From Bacillota bacterium (lineage in GTDB: Bacteria; Bacillota; Bacilli; Alicyclobacillales; SLC66): a DNA stretch of 19,317 bases. The notes under the pieces are model-generated. The model was not told where the DNA came from, did no database searches, and saw nothing but the letters and a program-made list of their open reading frames with translations. Each line of letters begins with the position of its first letter. Position 1 is the stretch's first letter. A program made the position numbers and the translations under genes. The DNA is taken from positions 1 to 19,317 of the forward strand of contig JAKACU010000035.1 of the NCBI GenBank assembly GCA_021821185.1. Direction: 5' to 3'. Positions 7,295-14,210 of this stretch are shown one piece after another.

Positions 7295-7804
7295 CTACGC
7301 GTTCATGTCACGAATCTGTTCACGTAATTCAACTAACTGTTGTTGAACATTTTTTTGCATGTTGATCATTTTTTCCATGGAAGCTTCTACCCGGTGCAAG
7401 TGTCCCTGCATGTCGTCAATTTCTTGCTCCGCCTTAAAATTTACTGCAAAATCCACCAAGGTTTCTTGTTTGTCCCTCGCTGCTTGTCTGTTTTGACTCA
7501 TCATAATAATAGGTGCTTGAAATGCGGCTGTAAAAGACAGGACCAGATTTAGTAAAATGAACGGATATTGGTCAAACCGTATTGGCGAAAGACTATTCCA
7601 TACCATCCACACAACCAAGAAAGAACCAAAAATGGTAATAAAGCGCCAACTACCTCCAAATTGCGCAATTTTATCAGCAAGACGATCAGATTTTCGCGTG
7701 TGACGTGTATACTCTTGGTTAATGTGATCAAGTACTTGTTCCTCATATCCATGAAGGATTCGTTCAATTCTCTCTTCCGTGTTCTTGTGCAGATTCTTAG
7801 GCAC
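7295..7804 (-). CDS. DUF1003 membrane protein
   Basis: The 169-residue product fits DUF1003. An N-terminal charged helix (NTEERIERILHGYEEQVLDH) is followed by DKIAQFGGSWRFITIFG leading into two membrane helices separated by the short loop SLSPIRFDQYP. Then come AFQAPIIMMSQNRQAARDK and a C-terminal coiled coil (VEASMEKMINMQKNVQQQL). The frame is open upstream, but the GTG at 7804 with TTGGAGTG just before it gives the usual family length and removes an overlap with the divergent Rieske gene. DUF1003 proteins are inner-membrane proteins of unknown function. No riboswitch is visible upstream, so membership of the fluoride regulon is not supported by sequence. Confidence 0.85.
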   Translation of the reverse strand: MPKNLHKNTEERIERILHGYEEQVLDHINQEYTRHTRKSDRLADKIAQFGGSWRFITIFGSFLVVWMVWNSLSPIRFDQYPFILLNLVLSFTAAFQAPIIMMSQNRQAARDKQETLVDFAVNFKAEQEIDDMQGHLHRVEASMEKMINMQKNVQQQLVELREQIRDMNA

Positions 7805-7832
7805 ACTATCACTCCAATCATTTTTTACAGAA

Positions 7833-7861
7833 TTGTCCGAGCATCCGAGCTCGAGTATTAT
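7833..7861 (+). promoter_or_regulatory. Candidate promoter for the Rieske gene
   Basis: TTGTCC (7833-7838), a 17-bp spacer and TATTAT (7856-7861) lie about 40 bp before the Rieske start in the divergent intergenic region. The -35 box is only a partial match. Confidence 0.45.
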
Positions 7862-7900
7862 TGTACATGATGGACCATTATGATGGAATAAAGGATGATT

Positions 7901-8215
7901 ATGATGGCTTGGATGCCTATTGCGCATGAATCTGATGTACCCGTACAAGAATTCAAATACTTTGTCGTGGATGATGTGGAGATCACCATCTACCACTTAG
8001 ATGACGGTTTTTACGCCACATCCGACATTTGCACACACCAAGATTGTTCTCTCTCACAAGATGGAGAAATTGACCGTCAAGAAATCATCTGTAAGTGTCA
8101 TGGTGGCGCTTTTAACATCAAGACGGGTAAAGCGACGCGCATGCCTTGCATATCTCCAATAGAAACATTTCCGGTACGTTGTCACGATGGGCAAATAGAG
8201 GTCGATATGGCCTAA
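7901..8215 (+). CDS. Rieske [2Fe-2S] ferredoxin
   Basis: This small soluble protein of about 104 residues has both halves of the Rieske motif: C-x-H in DICTHQDC and C-x2-H in CKCHGGAF. These supply two Cys and two His ligands to one [2Fe-2S] cluster. The sequence then has GKATRMPCISPIETFPVR, the usual ending of Rieske ferredoxins of the NirD/BphF type. An in-frame ATG at 7895 exists, but AAAGGAT overlaps it and fits the ATG at 7901 or 7904 better. No oxygenase or reductase partner lies nearby, so its electron donor and acceptor are unknown. It is divergent from the DUF1003 gene. Confidence 0.9.
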   Translation: MMAWMPIAHESDVPVQEFKYFVVDDVEITIYHLDDGFYATSDICTHQDCSLSQDGEIDRQEIICKCHGGAFNIKTGKATRMPCISPIETFPVRCHDGQIEVDMA

Positions 8216-8332
8216 TGCACCGTATCACTTGACGACAACCATGAGTTAATCCTGTGTGGGTCATTTTGTGCATAATCCGATCGGTTTAGGGCAACCTCAC
8301 ATAAGAATATTTCTTCTTTGAGGAGACTGCTC

Positions 8333-8914
8333 ATGAATGCGTTTGCTAAAGTTTTCGGAACTTGTATAGTTACCTTTTGCTCCTTTACCCAGTGTTTGCA
8401 ACCGTCCGTCTATGCTTCATCTATATCTGAACAAACAACCGTGGCCAAACAAGGATTGATTGAATTTCGCGTTGGTTCCATTAAATCCACGGTCGTTAGT
8501 GGAGCACGCATTGTCGTCATAAACCATGATGGTAAAGTGGTCACAACGGGTCTCACCAATTCTTCTGGTATTTGGACAGCTGCTGTACCCTTTTTCCAGG
8601 TTCAGTGGAACGAAAAGTTTTCGACGAAAGGCATCGTCACGGCGATTGCCTTTGCCAATGGTTACAATGAACAAGTCGTCTTTGTTGTGCCAATAACAGA
8701 ACATACGGTTCAACCGATTGTTATGCAGCCAGTTATGCCTAATGCTAGAAACCAACCTTACGCTTCACTAGGGCTTATCTATCATCAGGAATTACAACAG
8801 TTTGTATCGCGTTATGCACAGCAAGTGGGCTTACAACGCCAAGCACCAATTCCTGGTGATTTTAGTTATGCTCCTTGGGGGCCATCCCAAAAATCAGGAG
8901 CTGAGAAAAAATGA
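8333..8914 (+). CDS. Secreted protein with carboxypeptidase-regulatory-like domain
   Basis: The 193-residue protein has an N-terminal signal peptide (hydrophobic FGTCIVTFCSF, likely cleavage after SVYA). A beta-sandwich-like stretch follows, LIEFRVGSIKSTVVSGARIV then DGKVVTTGLTNSSGIWTAAV, which has the G-A-x-V ... T-D/N-x-x-G rhythm of CarboxypepD_reg/Big-type domains. The C-terminus is rich in Gln, Pro and Ser. GAGGAGA precedes the ATG by 6 nt. Its end overlaps the start of the SpoIID-domain gene (ATGA), so the two are translationally coupled and probably act together outside the membrane. The specific function is unknown. Confidence 0.7.
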   Translation: MNAFAKVFGTCIVTFCSFTQCLQPSVYASSISEQTTVAKQGLIEFRVGSIKSTVVSGARIVVINHDGKVVTTGLTNSSGIWTAAVPFFQVQWNEKFSTKGIVTAIAFANGYNEQVVFVVPITEHTVQPIVMQPVMPNARNQPYASLGLIYHQELQQFVSRYAQQVGLQRQAPIPGDFSYAPWGPSQKSGAEKK

Positions 8915-9528
8915 AGAAAGGATTAAAGATAATCAGTGCAGAGATTGCGCTTGCTTCACAAATTCTATTTATGATGCCTTCATTAGCTCATGCTCAAGGC
9001 AACACGATTGCTAATACGGCATATCCTTCAGTTATTCGTGTTGCCATTCGCGAATACAACAATCCTTTTGGGCCGATTCTTTACGTGCAGACGATTGGTT
9101 TTCAAGAATATTGTGAAGATGTTCTACCCAATGAATGGTATCCGAGTTGGAACCCACAAGCACTGCGAGCGGGGGCTATAGCTGTGAAAATGTTTGCTTG
9201 GTATCATACGTTGCACCCAGTAACTGATAGCGGATTTACGTTTGACGTTGACAACACCACGAACTTTCAACAATTCAAATACCTTAGTGGTCACGTAGAG
9301 ACCAATCAGGCTGTTCTAGACACGTGGAAGACGGTTTATGTCCCACCTTCCGGGGAAATAAAGGAACTTTCTTACCGCGCTGGATTCCCTAATCAAAAAA
9401 ATAGTATGTTTTTAGACAGTGGAACCATGTCGCAATGGGGTTCTGAGTATTTTGCGCAAACAGTCAAACTACCTTTTTTAAGTATCCTAGGCTTGTTTTA
9501 CCCAAATTTTGTCGTGCGTTTTGTTTGA
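8911..9528 (+). CDS. Secreted SpoIID/LytB-domain protein
   Basis: The 205-residue protein starts with a signal peptide (IALASQILFMMPSLAHA). It then shows the SpoIID/LytB core: VIRVAIREYNNPFGPI, then QEYCEDVLPNEWYPSWNPQA, then LRAGAIAVKMFAWYH. The Glu in LPNEW matches the catalytic glutamate of SpoIID lytic transglycosylases (LPSEM/W). SpoIID enzymes cut glycan strands of peptidoglycan, and LytB-type relatives stimulate amidases. The later SGTMSQWGSEYFAQ region resembles the family end (MSQ-x-GA). It is shorter than sporulation SpoIID and lacks a membrane anchor, so it is a SpoIID-domain protein and not SpoIID itself. It is convergent with the pyrophosphatase operon, with 25 bp between stops. 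Confidence 0.8.
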   Translation: MKKGLKIISAEIALASQILFMMPSLAHAQGNTIANTAYPSVIRVAIREYNNPFGPILYVQTIGFQEYCEDVLPNEWYPSWNPQALRAGAIAVKMFAWYHTLHPVTDSGFTFDVDNTTNFQQFKYLSGHVETNQAVLDTWKTVYVPPSGEIKELSYRAGFPNQKNSMFLDSGTMSQWGSEYFAQTVKLPFLSILGLFYPNFVVRFV

Positions 9529-9553
9529 TTCAAGCTATGCAGCTTAAATAATT

Positions 9554-10477
9554 TTATATCAGACTGTCAAGAACGGGGACAATTTGTTTTTTTCTAGACA
9601 CGACATCTTTCAAGATCGCCCGATGATCTACCAAACTAACGTTAAAAGCCTCTTCAACTAAATGCGATTCATTCCCTAAAGCTACAACGATAGACTCATG
9701 TTTGATGATGTCCGTGACTACAAATAAAAAGAGATCAATTTTGTCCTTCCTAATGATATCCCACATCTGTATTTCTAGTTCCTTTTGACGAAAAAGAACA
9801 TCATTTGTATCGATCACATTGATCTGGGATATTCTTACTTTCGATGTGCCCATTGTAAAGTCTTTTGCATCATGGTCAATCAATTCAACCACTGATTGAT
9901 CATGAACATTTGCTCCAGCTTTCAACATTTGCAGACCATAATCATTTAGATTGATTTGTGCGATTATTTCTAATTCATGTGCAGCTGCGATATCTTCTTT
10001 TGTGCAAGTCGGCGATGTTAATAATAGCGTATCGGAAATGATGGCAGAAACTAGTAATCCAGCAGTGTTTTTTTGCATAGGCAGATCATGCTCTTTAAAC
10101 AGTTTATAAATGATGGTCGCTGTGCATCCCACTGGTTCCGCTCTGTAGTACAGTGGATTTCTTGTTTGAAAATTGGCAATTCTATGATGGTCGATTACTT
10201 CAATCACTTCTATTTGGTCGATATCCTCGGCACTTTGTTGTCTTTCATTGTGGTCGACCAAAATCGCCTTTGTAGCAACAGGGGTCAATGCTTTTAGAAT
10301 CTTCGGCTCAGGAACATGAAAGTAGGATAACGCATAGCGCGTTTCCAAGTTGACTTCCCCTAGTGAAACAGGTTCGGCGTACACACCGATTGCATTTTTA
10401 AACTCTGCATACGCAATTGCTGAACAGATGGAGTCCGTATCCGGATTTTTATGTCCCAGTACGATGATTGGCTTCAT
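9554..10477 (-). CDS. ppaC: Manganese-dependent inorganic pyrophosphatase (family II, DHH)
   Basis: The 307-residue enzyme is a DHH-family PpaC that hydrolyses pyrophosphate to phosphate. Visible metal and active-site motifs are GHKNPDTDSI near the N-terminus, LVDHNE, VIDHHR, and the C-terminal substrate-binding SRKKQ. Length matches the family (about 309), and no regulatory CBS/DRTGG insert is present. The ATG at 10477 is chosen over an in-frame ATG upstream because GGGAGG lies 8 nt before it. It is the last gene of the riboswitch-controlled hyf-like operon, 25 bp after the class A pyrophosphatase. Pairing two unrelated pyrophosphatases suggests protection of pyrophosphate turnover under fluoride (inference). 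Confidence 0.97.
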   Translation of the reverse strand: MKPIIVLGHKNPDTDSICSAIAYAEFKNAIGVYAEPVSLGEVNLETRYALSYFHVPEPKILKALTPVATKAILVDHNERQQSAEDIDQIEVIEVIDHHRIANFQTRNPLYYRAEPVGCTATIIYKLFKEHDLPMQKNTAGLLVSAIISDTLLLTSPTCTKEDIAAAHELEIIAQINLNDYGLQMLKAGANVHDQSVVELIDHDAKDFTMGTSKVRISQINVIDTNDVLFRQKELEIQMWDIIRKDKIDLFLFVVTDIIKHESIVVALGNESHLVEEAFNVSLVDHRAILKDVVSRKKQIVPVLDSLI

Positions 10478-10502
10478 TTTAAAACCTCCCATGTAAATGT
10501 TT

Positions 10503-11249
10503 TCAGGATAACCGGGAATTTTTCAAATACTGCTCTTTACCTTTAAGGATCACCTTTTTCGCTTCCGCCTCCCTCATCCAGCCTTCTATTTTATTAGTTC
10601 CAATTTCCAGTGCCTTCGATGCCCTAAAAAAATGTGCAATCTCTCGCAGGGTGTGTTGGCGGAGATCTGACAGCGTGTAGACACCCTCATATTTTGGATC
10701 GGTCGTCGCTACGGCCAATAGTTTGTCATTGGCACCACGAGCATCCTGAATGCGCAAAAGGCCAAGGATGCGGCACTCCACCACGCAGCCAGGAAATGTG
10801 GCCGTCGTCATCAGAATCATCACATCCAAAGGATTGCTGTCAGCAGCGAGCGTTTGCGCAATGAAGCCGTACTCAAAGGGATAATGCATCGATTCCGGGA
10901 GAATGCGACGTAAGCGAAAAACACCTTGATCAGCATCAAATTCGTACTTGTTTCTACCTCCTTTCGGAATCTCAACGACCACATCGGTGATCAAATCCTC
11001 ATCTATTTCATTACGAACTTCCCGTAGTGAGGCTTGATACGTTCCAGCGGCATCCTTGCCATGGATCGACACGAGCACCAACTCCCCCACGCTCATGATT
11101 TCGGAAGGATGCTCAATCTCATACCACGAGATTTCAGCAAGCGCAAGAAAAACCTTCTCACCTTGAACATCTACCCAGGCGCCATGATGATCAAGACTCT
11201 TCACCTTGCCCTCCACGACATCACCTTTAGACCATTTTTTGTCTGTCAT
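10503..11249 (-). CDS. ppa: Class A inorganic pyrophosphatase with N-terminal S1-like domain
   Basis: The 248-residue protein fuses an S1-like domain (residues about 1-82) to a class A soluble pyrophosphatase (about 85-248). The pyrophosphatase part has EIPKGGRNKYEFD (Glu20 and Lys29 of the E. coli enzyme), MHYPFEYGFI (Tyr55), a signature reading DSNPLDV where D-G-D-P-x-D is usual, and DARGANDKL. By eye, positions equivalent to E. coli Asp67 and Asp102 are Asn and Tyr141 is Ser, while Asp65, Asp70, Asp97, Lys104 and Lys142 remain. AGGAGGA precedes ATG 11249 at 8 nt; ATG 11255 is too close to it. It starts 17 bp after hyfB. Class A enzymes are strongly fluoride-inhibited, so these changes may alter activity or inhibition. 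A nearly free S1 paralogue lies at 2282-2539. Confidence 0.93.
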   Translation of the reverse strand: MTDKKWSKGDVVEGKVKSLDHHGAWVDVQGEKVFLALAEISWYEIEHPSEIMSVGELVLVSIHGKDAAGTYQASLREVRNEIDEDLITDVVVEIPKGGRNKYEFDADQGVFRLRRILPESMHYPFEYGFIAQTLAADSNPLDVMILMTTATFPGCVVECRILGLLRIQDARGANDKLLAVATTDPKYEGVYTLSDLRQHTLREIAHFFRASKALEIGTNKIEGWMREAEAKKVILKGKEQYLKNSRLS

Positions 11250-11266
11250 AACCATTCTCCTCCTAA

Positions 11267-13372
11267 TTAGATGATTTTTGTAGACCAAAGCATCAAAAGC
11301 ACAGCCACGAGCGCAGTAAATACATAGCCCCATAAGTAACCATGCTGAACTCGCAAGAAAAGTTTGGCCCATGAACGTAATGTCCGAATTGATTTGGCAT
11401 AAATAGCAGATTGCAGCCATGGTCTGACACTTGTCTCGACGTGAATCACAGTGGGCGCATCAGGTGTACCCACGAGTACGGTACGCCTGACTTTGAAGCG
11501 CAAAAGAGTTGCAAAAAACATCCGATGCGGATTGGAGAAAGCGGATGCGGTATATTGATATGACGATGAGGAAATTGGTTTGCCACCATTCCATGCAACC
11601 ACCGAGCGCGTAGCAAAACCGTGGCGGTGAAGACGCGAAATCTTTTTGATCAACAAGGCCAGGGCCATGAAGCAAAAAAACCACCACAAGATATATGTTG
11701 GAGCAATACTGCTAACGCCCGCAGCAGGCTGAATCACAAATCCCAATGCTGGCAGAAAGGATAACCACCCCCCTCCCAGTTGTACAAGAGTTTGATTCCC
11801 CAGAGGATTAGGAAAAACATTGGGTATCATAGCGTTCACAACCATGATGTGAGGCGGCAAGGATGTAACAATCGTACCGATTGCTGGTAGAATGCCCGTC
11901 GGATACAGGCCGATCCAAGCCAAAACAATAGACAATAGTGTCACGCCTAGGACCCCGGAAGCACCCAAGGACGTTGCAGGCAAGGTAAGCACCAAAGGTT
12001 GTCGTAGCTTCCCAGTCATTGTGTGAGCAAAAAGCCGTAAAAATGCAGACATTGACATGGCTGCTCCCAGTGCAGTCAAGACACCTGCAAGAACCACCAA
12101 GAACTGTTCAAGCGAACTCAGACTGCGATACACCTGCAACATGGATTGCAGGGTCAGCCATTCCGCAGTAAAACCACTGAACGGCGCGACCGCTGCCAGT
12201 GAGAGGCAGGCCAACAAAAATGCGCTTGCCAACCCTTTCGCCTGACTCCATAATCCACCCAACTGATCGATCGATAAGATACCAAAACGTCGAAAAATCC
12301 CACCCGTGGTTAAAAAGGCCAGCGCTTTCGCCAAGGCATGCGATGTCAATTGAAACATCATCGCCACGAGTGCCACGCTGGCAAAATATCGATTCCCACT
12401 AGCTGCAAATGCAATGGCAAGGCCTAGACTGATCACCATAAAACCAACATTTTCAATACTGCTAAACGCTAGGATCATACGAATCCGCGTTTCGATGAGA
12501 GCGTACATTGCTCCTAAAAAGACGGCGAGCGATCCGAGGATGATCAGAAAAACTCCTAAACCAGTCGGTAGCGTTGTGAAAAGCGAGTAAAAGGTGATGA
12601 TCCCGAACAACCCGAGATTTAATAGACCGCCAGCTAGAATGGCGCTCAAGTGATTGGGCGTCACCTCATAGGCACGAGGCATCCACATTTGTACAGGTAG
12701 CACCCCGCTTTTTACACCAAATCCGAAAAATCCTAACAAAAATATGGTCACCTGGTACCCTATTGGAAAGTGCATGATCACTTGGCTCATTGACAACAAA
12801 TCCATCGACCCAGTGGGGGATGCGGACATGATAAACGCGAGAATTAAAGCGAGAAAACCAAGTTCGCTGACCGCTAGCGTCACAAAAGCCGCATGACGCG
12901 CTTTTCTCGCGCGATGATCCGTCAGGATATAGGCATAGGCGCACAAAGACATACCTTCCCAAGCGATCAAAAATGGGATGGCATTTTGGGAAACTACAAG
13001 AAACATGCTAAATAAGTACTGTACTGCTACGATCGTGGCCATCAAAAGGCCGGAGCCTGGAACCGTCTCTTTTAATGGAGCAGTATACAGTGTGGTAATC
13101 AGTCCGATCAACGCAAGCATGGCCATGATCCACCCAGAGAAAGGAAGCAGTGCAAAGGTCCATCGGCCAAACCCCAATAATCCTAGCATTTGCAAAAGAT
13201 TCACCGGATGCGTAACCCTAATCGCCAGAACACCCAAAATCACTTGCAAACACAGTACAGCAGATAATACATACCATATAAAGGTACGGCTCTTTAGCTG
13301 TTTCCATGCTGCTGCAGCCAGCAAAGGAATTGCGATGAGCAACAGAACGGTCACCCAAAACAGGTCAATCAT
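11267..13372 (-). CDS. hyfB: HyfB-like proton-translocating membrane subunit
   Basis: The 701-residue polytopic protein belongs to the antiporter-like (NuoL/M/N, HyfB/HycC) family. IAWEGMSLCAYAYI carries the TM5 glutamate and GFGVKSGVLPVQMWMPRAYE carries the TM7 lysine. Next, NHLSAILAGGLLNLGLFG covers TM8, where relatives usually have a lysine (IK-x-G-x-YG) but this protein has Asn. SHALAKALAFLTTGG gives the later lysine. A C-terminal part beyond the core ends in a single helix (YVFTALVAVLLMLW), as in HyfB/HycC. It probably moves protons (or Na+) coupled to electron flow in the peripheral arm. Its ATG overlaps the hyfI stop by 8 bp. HyfB stands last of the complex subunits, directly before the pyrophosphatases. 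Confidence 0.9.
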   Translation of the reverse strand: MIDLFWVTVLLLIAIPLLAAAAWKQLKSRTFIWYVLSAVLCLQVILGVLAIRVTHPVNLLQMLGLLGFGRWTFALLPFSGWIMAMLALIGLITTLYTAPLKETVPGSGLLMATIVAVQYLFSMFLVVSQNAIPFLIAWEGMSLCAYAYILTDHRARKARHAAFVTLAVSELGFLALILAFIMSASPTGSMDLLSMSQVIMHFPIGYQVTIFLLGFFGFGVKSGVLPVQMWMPRAYEVTPNHLSAILAGGLLNLGLFGIITFYSLFTTLPTGLGVFLIILGSLAVFLGAMYALIETRIRMILAFSSIENVGFMVISLGLAIAFAASGNRYFASVALVAMMFQLTSHALAKALAFLTTGGIFRRFGILSIDQLGGLWSQAKGLASAFLLACLSLAAVAPFSGFTAEWLTLQSMLQVYRSLSSLEQFLVVLAGVLTALGAAMSMSAFLRLFAHTMTGKLRQPLVLTLPATSLGASGVLGVTLLSIVLAWIGLYPTGILPAIGTIVTSLPPHIMVVNAMIPNVFPNPLGNQTLVQLGGGWLSFLPALGFVIQPAAGVSSIAPTYILWWFFCFMALALLIKKISRLHRHGFATRSVVAWNGGKPISSSSYQYTASAFSNPHRMFFATLLRFKVRRTVLVGTPDAPTVIHVETSVRPWLQSAIYAKSIRTLRSWAKLFLRVQHGYLWGYVFTALVAVLLMLWSTKII

Positions 13373-13847
13373 CGTTCATTCCCCTTCCCTTCATCGCTTT
13401 GACCAGACCATTGATCAGTGCATAAGGATGCGGTGGACAACCCGGTATCCAGACATCGACCGGAATCACCTGATCGACCGCTCCGGCAAAGTGCGGACTT
13501 TGTGCAAAAAGTCCGCCATGAATCGCACACACACCCACGGCGATCACGATGCGGGGCCGTGGCATCGCTTCATATGTTGCTACCAGCACCGGTTTCATCG
13601 CCTGCGTCAGGGCGCCAGTGATCAGCAGTACATCCGCATGACGAGGAGAGGCTGTAAAAAAGATCCCCAATCGATGAAAATTGTAATACGGATTGGACAA
13701 CGACAAAACTTCCGACTCACAGGCATTGCACGAACCCACATCGATATGGCGAACATATAGTGAGCTGCTAAAAATCTTTCGCAATTTGCAAATCATCTGC
13801 AGATCACCAAGGTGTTCCCAGTCTCGTTCTTCTTCTCTATGTGGCAT
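13365..13847 (-). CDS. hyfI: HyfI/NuoB-like iron-sulfur small subunit
   Basis: The 160-residue protein has all four cysteines of the proximal [4Fe-4S] (N2-type) cluster: DVGSCNACE (two), AVGVCAIHGG and IPGCPPHPY. The family pattern of HyfI, HycG and NuoB is clear. It would pass electrons between the ferredoxin subunit and the large subunit, at the junction with the membrane arm. GAAGGAG precedes the ATG at 9 nt, and the start overlaps the ferredoxin-like gene by 11 bp. The cluster ligands are conserved even though the partner large subunit has lost its [NiFe] site, so electron transfer is probably still its job. Confidence 0.93.
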   Translation of the reverse strand: MPHREEERDWEHLGDLQMICKLRKIFSSSLYVRHIDVGSCNACESEVLSLSNPYYNFHRLGIFFTASPRHADVLLITGALTQAMKPVLVATYEAMPRPRIVIAVGVCAIHGGLFAQSPHFAGAVDQVIPVDVWIPGCPPHPYALINGLVKAMKGRGMNDD

Positions 13848-14184
13848 CGGTCTTCACTCCTTCGCAAACCAAATCTGCGCGGACAGATGCAAAAACCACG
13901 TTGCGGTTCCAAACGAACAAGTCAATCGGGCAACTTGTGATACAAAGTGCACAAGAAATACAGGCTCCCGTATCCACGATTACGAAGTGCGAGTTCACTT
14001 TCGCAATGGCACTGCTCGGACATACACCGACACACACGGCACAACCATCCTCGGTGCAGGGGCCCTTGATCAGGGGAACTACGTTCCATTGGCTCCATGT
14101 TGCCTGATCGATCGCCCTGTGCTGGGGATAGGAACTCGTAACCCTTTTGCTCCCGACGCCTGATCGCAGCCATGCACCGAACAT
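13837..14184 (-). CDS. hyfH: HyfH-like two-cluster ferredoxin subunit
   Basis: The 115-residue protein carries two [4Fe-4S] motifs: CTEDGCAVCVGVCP and CISCALCITSCPI. The second is a textbook C-x2-C-x2-C-x3-CP. The first has four residues rather than two between the first two cysteines (C-x4-C-x2-C-x3-CP), which is unusual for HyfH, HycF and NuoI. The ATG at 14184 has AAAGGAGATG upstream at correct spacing. It starts 26 bp after hyfG and overlaps hyfI. It probably accepts electrons from an unidentified soluble donor and passes them to HyfI. It is shorter than E. coli HyfH (about 180 residues). Confidence 0.88.
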   Translation of the reverse strand: MFGAWLRSGVGSKRVTSSYPQHRAIDQATWSQWNVVPLIKGPCTEDGCAVCVGVCPSSAIAKVNSHFVIVDTGACISCALCITSCPIDLFVWNRNVVFASVRADLVCEGVKTDAT

Positions 14185-14210
14185 AACGATCCATCTCCTT
14201 TAAGGTTCTT

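Noticed and set aside
7805..7996. Longer N-terminus for the DUF1003 protein
   Set aside because: The His-rich extension overlaps the divergent Rieske gene in antisense. A GTG with GGAGTG upstream sits at the family boundary.
9532..9545. AAGCT-ATGC-AGCTT hairpin between convergent stops as a terminator
   Set aside because: The stem is only 5 bp and no good T-run follows on either strand.
11250..11420. Longer N-terminus for the S1-pyrophosphatase
   Set aside because: The extension runs into the end of hyfB, has no ribosome binding site and is not protein-family-like. AGGAGGA fits ATG 11249.
12978..13760. 260-codon plus-strand open frame
   Set aside because: It is antisense to hyfB/hyfI, whose families are certain. 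It has no ribosome binding site and no recognisable domain.
13693..14163. 156-codon plus-strand open frame
   Set aside because: It is antisense to the HyfH and HyfI genes, with their conserved cysteine motifs.
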